A stretch of DNA of 36,349 bases from JBEKIK01 sp050013075 (GTDB lineage: Bacteria > Planctomycetota > Planctomycetia > Pirellulales > Thermoguttaceae): positions 1 through 36,349 of the forward strand of contig JBEKFZ010000039.1 in NCBI GenBank assembly GCA_050013075.1, given 5' to 3'. The position numbers were made by a program, and so were the translations under genes. Positions 15,013 through 22,583 of the stretch are shown here, one piece after another. The first letter of the stretch is position 1. Each line of letters begins with the position of its first letter. The notes under the pieces are model-generated. The model was given only the letters and a program-made list of their open reading frames with translations, made no database searches and was not told the DNA's origin.

Positions 15013-15231
15013 TTAATGGTTCTTTTTCCAGGACGTGCCCAAGGGGCCGTCAGTAAGATGAATGCCCATCGAATGTAGTTCTTTGCGGAGGGCATCGGCC
15101 CTGCTAAAGTCCTTCATTAGGCGGGCATCGTCGCGTGCTTCGACAAGGCTTGCCACCTGCTCGATGGGCTGTTCACGCTGGCTAAATGCCTTCTTCAGAA
15201 TTACAACAATCGTTATCAATACCACCGCCAC
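15013..15231 (-). CDS. Membrane segment fused to cysteinyl-tRNA-synthetase-like C-terminal tail
   Basis: A reverse-strand frame of 72 codons from a GTG at 15231. Residues 1-14 are hydrophobic (MAVVLITIVVIL); the rest, IEQVASLVEARDDARLMKDF then SRADALRKELHSMGIHL and TDGPLGTSWKKN, looks like the C-terminal helix-plus-strand tail of cysteinyl-tRNA synthetase (the LIxERxxARxxKDFxxAD...DGPxGTxW pattern). In the same frame upstream, LLSEDILPILIPIV matches the small membrane proteins of 9.5-10.1 kb, but a TGA at 15271-15273 stands where paralogue 3 has CGA (Arg), so the full N-terminus is broken. No catalytic part of a CysRS is near. Either a degraded gene or a short GTG-started protein. Ribosome site not evident. 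Confidence 0.5.
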   Translation of the reverse strand: MAVVLITIVVILKKAFSQREQPIEQVASLVEARDDARLMKDFSRADALRKELHSMGIHLTDGPLGTSWKKNH

Positions 15232-15266
15232 TATCGGAATTAGGATGGGTAGAATATCCTCTGATA

Positions 15267-15325
15267 ATAATCAATGCCAAATCTCATTTGCATGATAATC
15301 CTCGCTTGCTCGAGTAACGCCCGCT
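15267..15325. repeat. Duplicated leader segment, copy B
   Basis: Aligns with 10065-10124 over about 59 bp (one gap), and covers the N-terminal coding part and upstream region of the small membrane protein relatives. The in-frame TGA at 15271-15273 differs from copy A by one substitution. Confidence 0.7.
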
Positions 15326-15481
15326 ATTGGATGTATTTATTATAACCCAAAACAATATATTCACAAATAACCGGCAAATATTGGTCTTTTCTTATGCAAT
15401 TACGATCAATCAACAAACCACGGGATAATTTACTTCCCATGAGTTTGGATTTTTAAGCCGGCTACGCGACATTAACAAGAT

Positions 15482-17320
15482 TCACGGCCGATTGCCTCCC
15501 TGCCCGGCTTCGTCGAACTGCCGCATGAAGCCCGCAGCCACCAGCAGCAATTCATTGCGGTCGATGGGCTTTGTGATGTAGTAATCGCAACCCGCATCCA
15601 GGCACTTCTTGCGATCACCGGTGGTGGCATGCGCGGTCAGGGCCACGATGGGGTGGTTATATCCATCGCTGCGCAACCGGCGTGTGGCCTCGTAACCGTC
15701 CATGACCGGCATTTGCATGTCCATCAGGATCAAATCGAAGGGCTCGCCCTCGTTTACAGCCGTCATGGCCTTTTCGTATGCGATCTGCCCATTCTCCACA
15801 ATGCTCACATGAAATCCGGCCTTGGACAGGATGAGCGAGATGATGCGTTGATTGTCGGCCGAGTCTTCGGCAAGGAGAATCTTTCCCCCCGACTCGGGGC
15901 CGGCTGCTATTTTCAAGGGTCGATCGTCACGAACGGCGGATGCGGCGCCGCAGGTCAACGCCCCGGTGTCCAAAGGCCCCGTCTCCACGGTCACGGTAAA
16001 GGTGCTGCCTTGCCCAGGCTTGCTCTCAACGAACACGTCGCCTCCCAGCATGTTTGCCAGGCGCTTGGATATGGTCAGTCCCAGTCCGGAGCCGCCGTAT
16101 TTTCGCGTCAATGAAGTATCGGCCTGACTGAAGTGATCGAACAACTTCCCCAGTTGCTCGTCGCTGATGCCGATGCCGGTGTCGATCACCCGCAGGTAAA
16201 GCAGCGGCCGGGCCGGATCGTCCCGCGCGAGTTGGGCGACCACTCGAACGCCGCCGGACTCGGTGAACTTCACAGCGTTGCCGATTAGATTGATGAGGAT
16301 CTGTTGCAGGCGGACGGGGTCGGTGTATATGGTTTCCGGAATGTCGCCGATGTATTCCACGTTCAGCGTCAGCCCTTTGTCGTTGGTCGCCGATTGCATG
16401 GTGGCCACGGAGTTGGCGACAATTTCAAAGGGCGAACAGCGGACCCTGTTCAGGTCGAATTTGCCGCTTTCGATCCTGGACATATCCAGAACGTCGCTTA
16501 TGACGCCCAGGAGGTATTTCGCGTTGCGGACTATGGCATCGACGAATTCATCGTTTTCTTCCCGATCCTTGGACGAGGCGATTTGTTCTCGCAGGAGTTC
16601 CGCAAAGCCGAGGATGGAAGTCATGGGCGTGCGGATCTCATGGCTCATATTGGCAAGGAACTCCGATTTGGCCCGGCTGGCGATTTCGGCGGCAAGGCGG
16701 GCCGAGGCGAGTTGCTTGTTCATGGCCCGCAGTTCTTCGGCGGCCTTTTCCAGGGCCTGGCTCCGCGCCTCCACGTCCCGGGTGCGCACGGCCACCATCC
16801 CTTCAAGCTGGCTTAGCGTCATTGCCGCCTGGCGGGCCAGATGCCAACGTTTGGTCAGGGCAAGAACTATTTGACGGACTTCGATGTTGTCGAAAGGCTT
16901 CTTTAGGATCAGCAAATGGTCGCTTCGGCCAAGGCGGCGGACAATTTCCTCCCAGGTGTGATCGGAATACGCCGTGCATAAAACAATGAGTATCTCCGGG
17001 TCCGCCTTCCAGATGCGTTCCACTGTTTTCACGCCGTCCCAGCCCGGCGGCATGCGAACGTCGACAAACGCCAGCGGATAGGGGCGGTTTTCCGCCAACG
17101 CCCGCTCCACCAGCGCCAGTCCTTGCTCCCCTTGAAGCGCCGAATCGATCTTGAACGATTCAACGCTCTCGCTTTGGGCAATCTCTTCCCCAAACAGCGC
17201 GGCCGCCGCCTTGTTAAGCACTTGATCGTCGCCTTGCGATTCGATGATCTTGCGAAAGTCTTCGTGAATCGACTCTTGGTCGTCGATCACTAAAATTCGG
17301 ATAGTCTCCTCTTGGCTCAT
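15482..17320 (-). CDS. Hybrid histidine kinase with REC-HisKA-HATPase-REC order
   Basis: A 612-aa cytosolic phosphorelay protein. N-terminal receiver: acidic pair VIDDQ (12-15), phospho-Asp in FVDVRMPPG (D87), Lys in ILKKPFD (about 140), with an insertion of about 25 residues (30-60) absent from a standard receiver. A coiled coil (about 165-215) leads to the H-box AKSEFLANMSHEIRTPM (phospho-His 227). The HATPase domain has an N-box (QILINLIGNAVKF), G1 (DTGIGI) and G2 (GSGLGL). A C-terminal receiver follows, with ILLAEDSADNQ, LILMDMQMPVMDG and ITKPID. Its ATG overlaps the stop codon of the upstream kinase gene (ATGA), so the two are translationally coupled. It lacks a membrane segment and likely takes phosphate from the upstream kinase. 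Output partner is not in the window. Confidence 0.93.
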   Translation of the reverse strand: MSQEETIRILVIDDQESIHEDFRKIIESQGDDQVLNKAAAALFGEEIAQSESVESFKIDSALQGEQGLALVERALAENRPYPLAFVDVRMPPGWDGVKTVERIWKADPEILIVLCTAYSDHTWEEIVRRLGRSDHLLILKKPFDNIEVRQIVLALTKRWHLARQAAMTLSQLEGMVAVRTRDVEARSQALEKAAEELRAMNKQLASARLAAEIASRAKSEFLANMSHEIRTPMTSILGFAELLREQIASSKDREENDEFVDAIVRNAKYLLGVISDVLDMSRIESGKFDLNRVRCSPFEIVANSVATMQSATNDKGLTLNVEYIGDIPETIYTDPVRLQQILINLIGNAVKFTESGGVRVVAQLARDDPARPLLYLRVIDTGIGISDEQLGKLFDHFSQADTSLTRKYGGSGLGLTISKRLANMLGGDVFVESKPGQGSTFTVTVETGPLDTGALTCGAASAVRDDRPLKIAAGPESGGKILLAEDSADNQRIISLILSKAGFHVSIVENGQIAYEKAMTAVNEGEPFDLILMDMQMPVMDGYEATRRLRSDGYNHPIVALTAHATTGDRKKCLDAGCDYYITKPIDRNELLLVAAGFMRQFDEAGQGGNRP

Positions 17321-19062
17321 CTTGGCGCCTCCATTGGCATGATCGGCGTCTGGGCCGGAATAACCGGCGTCTGCCTTGAAATAATCGGCGTCTCGGCCGG
17401 CATAAAGGGGAGTTCCAGGGTGAAAACCGCTCCGCGGCCCGGTCCGTCGCTGTGGGCAAACAAATTGCCGCCCAATTCCTTGGCGGTATTCGCCGAACTA
17501 TGCAGACCGAAACCGTGGCCGTGTTTTTTAGTGGTAAATCCGTGGGAAAATATTCGAGTCAGGTTTTTTCCCGCTATCCCGACCCCGTTGTCGATAACCT
17601 CGATCCGCACCTTTTTTACTTTTTCATTGCCGCCGATTCCGGTCCGCAACGTCAGTCGCCGATCCTTCCGGCCGCTTTCCACCAGCGCGTCCCTGGCGTT
17701 TCTCACCAGGTTCACCAGGATTTGCAGCACTTTTTGTTTTTCCACTTGTATTTGCGGCATGGTGGCGTAATCGCGAACCAACTCGATTTCATATTTTCCG
17801 AACGACGAGGCGTTTAGCACCAGTGCGTCCTCGATCAAATCGGTCAGGACCACGGTTTCTCTAACGCCCGATTCTCCGGCATACGACTGCTGCATGGATA
17901 CAATGGTCTTGATGTGATTGATATTCTTGGCAAGCGATTGCATTTCCTCGAGCATCATCTTGCGTTCACGGTCCAAGTGCGGCGCGACAAGGTTCAGGAA
18001 GTCGCAAAGTTGTTTTCCCTTTTCATTTTCTTTCAGGAAATTTTCCATGTCGCCGGCATGTAGGTATAGCATGTCCAAAGCGCGGGTAAGCTCGGAAAGC
18101 CTGGAGTTGCGCAAACGGTCGGCCACCAGAGTGGAGGAGACGTTGATGCTGTTAAGCACATTTCCCACGTTATGCAGCACGCCGGTGGCTACTTCGGCCA
18201 TGCCGGCCCTTCGCGCCGCGTCTAGGAGTTGCCTGTGCGCGATTTCCAACTCTCGTTCCGCCCGTTTACGCTCGGCAATTTCCTTAGTCAAGTCTAGGTT
18301 GGCATTAGACAGTTGCTGTACGCGGACTTTTAACTGGGCATGGGCGCGCTGAAGCTCTTTTTCTCCCCCCTCGATCTGCCCCAACATATCGTTAAACTCG
18401 TTATAAAGCGTACCCAATTCATCGTTTGCGTATTTTTGTACCCGCACGGAGTAGTCGCGATTGGCCGAGACCATCTGCGCCGTTTTTGCCAACTGAAGAA
18501 TCGGAACGGAAATGATGTGCTGCAGGCGCGACGACAAGATAATCGCCAATCCCATGGATACTGTTATGACTATTGCCACAACGCCCGCATAACGCAGCAA
18601 CTGGTCGTTTAAATCCTCCATGGAGGCGTGGAGATAGATCGTTCCGACCTTTTCGCCGTCATGGATTATTTTTTGGGTGACGTCCAGGTAGTTCCCGGCC
18701 GTGAATTCGTGCCCGTCGCCTCGAGGAGACGGTGGTCTGAAATCCGCCTGTTTCTCCCTTTGGTATGCCGCAAACACCTGTCCCTTGGCGTTGTACAGAC
18801 ATGCAAACTGGACTGTGGGCTGCAAATTCAACGAAGACAACAACTCGCGCGCGGCGGCCGGATCGTCAAAGGTCAGGGCCGCCGTGCTGTTGGCCCCCAA
18901 CACCTTGGCCAATGCCGATAGTTGCTGCACTTTAGACGACCCGATCAGTCTGGCGTCGTTGAACACCAGAACGGCTGAAGCCAACAAAAGCGCGGCGCCG
19001 CTGGATACCAACACCAACAGGTTCAATTTCGTCTTGATGGAAAGATTCTTAAACGAACGCAT
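17317..19062 (-). CDS. Membrane histidine kinase with CHASE8-HAMP sensor region
   Basis: A 581-aa sensor kinase. Membrane segment 1 lies near residues 12-32 (LNLLVLVSSGAALLLASAVL); a periplasmic region of CHASE8 type follows (VLGANSTAALTFDDPAAARE, LLSSLNLQPTVQFACLYNAK); membrane segment 2 near 154-174 (YAGVVAIVITVSMGLAIIL); then HAMP (ISVPILQLAKTAQMVSANRD), a coiled coil and a dimerisation domain with H-box GMAEVATGVLHNVGNVLNS. The ATPase domain has VNLVRNARDAL, VIDNGVGI and HGFGLHSS. A Pro/Thr-rich tail (PAETPIISRQTPVIPAQ) is unusual. CHASE8 is the periplasmic domain of YfiN, the diguanylate cyclase inhibited by YfiR; a YfiR gene is immediately upstream here (30 bp), so the same contact is likely. 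Output is phosphotransfer, not c-di-GMP. Confidence 0.93.
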   Translation of the reverse strand: MRSFKNLSIKTKLNLLVLVSSGAALLLASAVLVFNDARLIGSSKVQQLSALAKVLGANSTAALTFDDPAAARELLSSLNLQPTVQFACLYNAKGQVFAAYQREKQADFRPPSPRGDGHEFTAGNYLDVTQKIIHDGEKVGTIYLHASMEDLNDQLLRYAGVVAIVITVSMGLAIILSSRLQHIISVPILQLAKTAQMVSANRDYSVRVQKYANDELGTLYNEFNDMLGQIEGGEKELQRAHAQLKVRVQQLSNANLDLTKEIAERKRAERELEIAHRQLLDAARRAGMAEVATGVLHNVGNVLNSINVSSTLVADRLRNSRLSELTRALDMLYLHAGDMENFLKENEKGKQLCDFLNLVAPHLDRERKMMLEEMQSLAKNINHIKTIVSMQQSYAGESGVRETVVLTDLIEDALVLNASSFGKYEIELVRDYATMPQIQVEKQKVLQILVNLVRNARDALVESGRKDRRLTLRTGIGGNEKVKKVRIEVIDNGVGIAGKNLTRIFSHGFTTKKHGHGFGLHSSANTAKELGGNLFAHSDGPGRGAVFTLELPFMPAETPIISRQTPVIPAQTPIMPMEAPR

Positions 19063-19092
19063 GAAAGTGTGCCGCCAATGTCATAAATTGCG

Positions 19093-19650
19093 TCATGGAG
19101 AACCTATAATCTTCGCTAAACTCAACAACTTGGAACTGAACTTCAATTGTTGTCGCTTGGCAACCTCCATGTTGACCTCGAAGCGCACTCTGTTGCCCTC
19201 GATGAAGAAATCGATCGCGCCGCCGCGCTCGGCAAAACCCGGGCTTTCGCCAACCAGCAAGACCGGATAATTTTGCGACTTCTGAATCGCCGTCAGCTTA
19301 TCCGCGTCTCCGGCCGACGAAATCACAAACAGAATATGGCAGGGCTTGTAATCCGCCGTCGAGGCAAATCGCCTGATCACGATCGGCCGGCCCGCGACTT
19401 TCTTGTCGCGGGCAATCTCGTCCAAGGCGTCGCCAAAGGGATCGACGCCCAGCACCCCGATCACGAACGGCGATTGATCGTCGGCAAACGAGTCGGCCGG
19501 CCACTGAATATAGTGGCCGAACTGGTAAAGGTAGGCGGCCTTGATCGCGTATTCCCGATTAATTACCGAGCCTTCCTGGGCCTGCATTGAACAAACGTCG
19601 GCAATGAAGATCACGGTCCAGAATACAAACGGCTCGACCAGATAGCGCAT
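19093..19650 (-). CDS. YfiR family periplasmic protein (DUF4154)
   Basis: A 185-aa exported protein of the YfiR/DUF4154 family. It has an N-terminal hydrophobic signal (YLVEPFVFWTVIFIADVCS) and the family core: EYAIKAAYLYQFGHYIQWPA, then FVIGVLGVDPFG, KPCHILFVISSAGDADKL, the block VLLVGESPGFAERGGAIDFF and IEGNRVRFEVN. In Pseudomonas YfiR binds and represses the CHASE8-bearing cyclase YfiN; here the next gene downstream is a CHASE8 kinase. Start at ATG 19650 gives a proper signal peptide; a TTG at 19734 in the same frame would add 28 residues with no signal features. It lies between a TonB-dependent receptor (upstream) and the kinase (30 bp downstream). Family clear; partner inferred. Confidence 0.9.
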   Translation of the reverse strand: MRYLVEPFVFWTVIFIADVCSMQAQEGSVINREYAIKAAYLYQFGHYIQWPADSFADDQSPFVIGVLGVDPFGDALDEIARDKKVAGRPIVIRRFASTADYKPCHILFVISSAGDADKLTAIQKSQNYPVLLVGESPGFAERGGAIDFFIEGNRVRFEVNMEVAKRQQLKFSSKLLSLAKIIGSP

Positions 19651-19809
19651 TATCGCCGTAAGCCCGCGACACGCGCCGCCGCCCTTGCAAAAACCTACAA
19701 TACGGTAGTTGAATTGTTCTCGATCGAGGATCAAAGCATCGTCCTGCTGATAATATCAATCCTAGCATGTTTTCACGGCCGCCATCCCGTCCAGATTAGC
19801 TAAATCTCG

Positions 19810-21909
19810 TCAGTATTGGTAAGCAATCGTCCCGTAAACGCCGCGCGGGACGTAAGTTACGGGAGTAAAGAAATCTTCGGCGATGGAATTGAACTCTTGA
19901 TGCTGGTTTTCGAGCAGGTTTTGGCCCACAACGGCTAATTCGAGATGTTTTCTCGGCCGCCATCCCAGTCGCAGGTCCATTGTGATATAACTGGGAACGC
20001 CGATCTCCGAGATGCTATCCACATAACGGACAATCATATCGAATTCCAGATCGCGGCTTAGGTCCCACGACGAGCGCAGATAGATTTGATTATTCGGATC
20101 GGTAATTGGTGTAGTCTCTTCCGGATCGTATATTTGGATTTGGAGGAGCGTGTACTGGGCAAATAAACGCCAACGCTGAGAAATTGACCAGTTTACGGCC
20201 AGTTCCACTCCGTATGTTTCGGCGCTTGCCTGGTTGAGGGTTATCAGTGGGAGAATTGTATGCGGCGGCGGCGGATAATCTTCGGGAATAAATTCTCCGT
20301 TCCACATAGAGTTCATGAGATTGTGATAAACGTTGTAGAACCCGGCGATATCCCAGGAGAACCGCTCGGTGGACTGCGCTCGATATCCGATCTCGTAGGC
20401 AATCAATTCCTCGGACAGCACATTCCTTGATTGCTCGTATCGCGGAAAAACACCGGGTTCGACGGGATACAACGTAGCGACAAGGTCGTCATCGGCGCGT
20501 GAGGGCGTTCGCACGGCGCGTGAAATCGCACCCCAGGCCGAATGCCGCCGATCGGGAGTCCATAACAGCCGTACGGTGGGCTGGACCTCGAAACCGGTAA
20601 AATCGTTCTGTTCAGTTTTTACGCCCAGTGTCAGGCCCAGCCGGTCTTCGACCAGCGTGATTTCGTCCTGAATGAATTGGCTGGTCAGATTGTATGTACG
20701 TTCGGGCGGGACAAACTGCGCCGCGAAATCATCGATGCTGGGCAGGTTATCGTGGACGCCGCGGAAACCGGCGCCGCAGGTGATCTTCTGCCGGTCGGAA
20801 AGCGGAAAGCGATACTGAAAATCAACATCGAAGGTCCGTACTTCTTGCAAGACTACGTAACCGGTGCGGGAGTATTGGTCGTAGTACATTTGCAAAGCCC
20901 AATCGGAATCCTCGTCGTAGACATGCCGCAAACGCGCCAGAACGTTTTCACCCGCGACTTGCTCTTTCCCTTCGATGGGCTGAACGTAAGGCGGCAAGGT
21001 TGTTACCAGATCATCTTTGAATCCAGACGCGCCCGTGTAATGATCGCCCTGCACCGTCAAAGTATTCGATTTTTCCCGATCCAGATTCAAGTCGCTACGG
21101 AAGCCGAAACGGCCCTGTCGCCAGGCGTCTTGCGGATCACCGTCGGGGCTGTAGAACGTGCCGCGGTCGAACTGCTTTCCGTAAATGCGATAATATCCGT
21201 CGTCTCCGATTTTGCCGCCGTAGCGGAAGGCGCTGTTGAACTTCTCCTCGGTTCCGCCGCCCACGCTCAGAAAGGCGCCCTGCGTGTCTTTCGCTTTCTT
21301 GGTGATTACATTGATCACCCCGTTCACGGCGTTGGCGCCCCAAAGGGTTCCGCCCGGCCCGCGGATCACTTCGATTCGCTCGATATCTTCCATGAGCACG
21401 TCTTGCGTATCCCAATAAACGCCGGAGAAAATCGGAGTGTACACCGTGCGTCCGTCGATCAAGACCAGCAACTTATTGGCGTAACGACTGTTAAAACCGC
21501 GGCAGGTAATTGCCCATTTGTTCGAGTCTATATGAGCCACTTCAATGCCCGGCACCATGCGCAGCGCTTCGGGAATGCAAGTGGCCCCGCTGCGGCGGAT
21601 CATTTCCGGAGTAATAACAAAGATCGCGGCCGGAGAATGTCCCACCGTGCTTTCTTCTTTCGTCACCGACGTGACGGGTATGTCCATCGATGGAACTACC
21701 ACGGGGGTCTTCGCCAGTTGCTCGATGTCCAAATCCGCAAGCTTCTTCCCTTCACCGTTGGTCTGTTGCTCGGATGCTTGCCCGGCTGAGTCCCCCGCAA
21801 GAGGAGAACCCGCGGATTGGGCCAGAACCGTCCCCGGAATAAGTAAAATCGCAATTACAAGCACATGGAAATCCGCCCCACCATGCGGTTTGAGAAATCG
21901 AATATTCAA
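19810..21909 (-). CDS. TonB-dependent outer-membrane receptor
   Basis: About 699 aa from a TTG start. The signal peptide (HVLVIAILLIPGTVLAQ) is followed by a Ser/Gly/Gln-rich linker and the plug domain: VITPEMIRRSGATCIPEALR, CRGFNSRYANKLLVLIDGR, IERIEVIRGPGGTLWG and ANAVNGVINVITKKAKD. The rest is the beta-barrel, which ends in an aromatic residue (YGTIAYQY), as outer-membrane proteins do. Substrate cannot be inferred; no siderophore or vitamin genes adjoin. Start choice: TTG 21909 has AGGGGGGG about 10 bases upstream and gives a clean signal peptide; an in-frame ATG at 22020 adds 37 residues without one. It is the first gene of a run of four in the same direction with YfiR and two kinases, so it may report ligand binding. 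Confidence 0.92.
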   Translation of the reverse strand: MNIRFLKPHGGADFHVLVIAILLIPGTVLAQSAGSPLAGDSAGQASEQQTNGEGKKLADLDIEQLAKTPVVVPSMDIPVTSVTKEESTVGHSPAAIFVITPEMIRRSGATCIPEALRMVPGIEVAHIDSNKWAITCRGFNSRYANKLLVLIDGRTVYTPIFSGVYWDTQDVLMEDIERIEVIRGPGGTLWGANAVNGVINVITKKAKDTQGAFLSVGGGTEEKFNSAFRYGGKIGDDGYYRIYGKQFDRGTFYSPDGDPQDAWRQGRFGFRSDLNLDREKSNTLTVQGDHYTGASGFKDDLVTTLPPYVQPIEGKEQVAGENVLARLRHVYDEDSDWALQMYYDQYSRTGYVVLQEVRTFDVDFQYRFPLSDRQKITCGAGFRGVHDNLPSIDDFAAQFVPPERTYNLTSQFIQDEITLVEDRLGLTLGVKTEQNDFTGFEVQPTVRLLWTPDRRHSAWGAISRAVRTPSRADDDLVATLYPVEPGVFPRYEQSRNVLSEELIAYEIGYRAQSTERFSWDIAGFYNVYHNLMNSMWNGEFIPEDYPPPPHTILPLITLNQASAETYGVELAVNWSISQRWRLFAQYTLLQIQIYDPEETTPITDPNNQIYLRSSWDLSRDLEFDMIVRYVDSISEIGVPSYITMDLRLGWRPRKHLELAVVGQNLLENQHQEFNSIAEDFFTPVTYVPRGVYGTIAYQY

Positions 21910-22020
21910 GATGAATGCCCCCCCTGTAGAATATTCAGCTTTGCAGTGCCGGATACCCTTGAAATTGCCCCTGTTCCAGCCGTCATAAACATTACTATCG
22001 GACTGGCAATGATACGCCAT

Positions 22021-22583
22021 TCAACTCGACGGATTCATTCCGCATGGTCCCGACAAAGAGATATCGCAAATGTAATGAATATGCTGATTAGCTAAAATGG
22101 CCGGATGAAAGCAAACACTTATAGGCCGGCGCCGGGAATGTAAAGTCTTGCCAATTTCCTAAGAGCGTGTCCTGATATTCTCCCCTCTCCCATTGGGAGA
22201 GGGGCAGGGGGTGAGGGCCGGGATGAGAAAAACTGCAAAAAAATGCCGGCATTGTGCACAATCCGCCCTCACCCTTACCATCTCCGGGCACCGACCGAAG
22301 GTTGGTCGGGAGAGGGGACATCTATTGAAAATTTCAAGACACGCTCTAAGAAAATTTGGAAAAGGCGTTTCGTTTATCACTTTCCATGGCCTGATAAATC
22401 AAAACAAGGGGTATGCTCCCCGCTGCTCGCAGCCTGCAATGGGAATACCAGGCGCCGAGGCTCAGTGTTGGATGCGCATACCGGCCACTGTCAACATCGG
22501 CGGCAATGCAAAGCTAACGCTGGATGCCCCGGCGGGCCGCGGGGTTAACGCCCGCGCTCGCCCTGCAATCTTTCACCTCGTTC
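22021..22583. other. Intergenic region with mobile-element remnant
   Basis: About 560 bp with no supported gene. It holds the MITE-like element at 22163-22346, a GC hairpin-like segment GCGGGGTTAACGCCCGC near 22539-22555 (similar to one at 13381-13397), and a weak inverted repeat GTTTATCA...TGATAAAT near 22374-22400. The promoter of the receptor gene should lie in 21950-22160; I could not pick it out. Confidence 0.6.
22163..22346. mobile_element. MITE-like element with 17-bp terminal inverted repeats
   Basis: Ends read GAGCGTGTCCTGATATT and, on the opposite strand, GAGCGTGTCTTGAAATT: 15 of 17 bases match. Both ends are flanked by TAA (22160-22162 and 22347-22349), a 3-bp duplication of TNA type. 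The GAGCGTGTC ends and TNA target resemble IS5-family (IS1031/IS427 group) elements. No transposase inside; the interior is GC-rich repeat sequence. Assignment to IS5 is inferred. Confidence 0.75.

Noticed and set aside
15271..15273. UGA read as selenocysteine in the small membrane/CysRS-tail frame
   Set aside because: The aligned paralogue has Arg (CGA) there, not Cys, and no SECIS-like hairpin follows; a plain nonsense change is simpler.
20677..21789. 370-codon + strand frame within the TonB receptor gene
   Set aside because: It lies wholly inside a clearly conserved receptor on the reverse strand and shows no motif.
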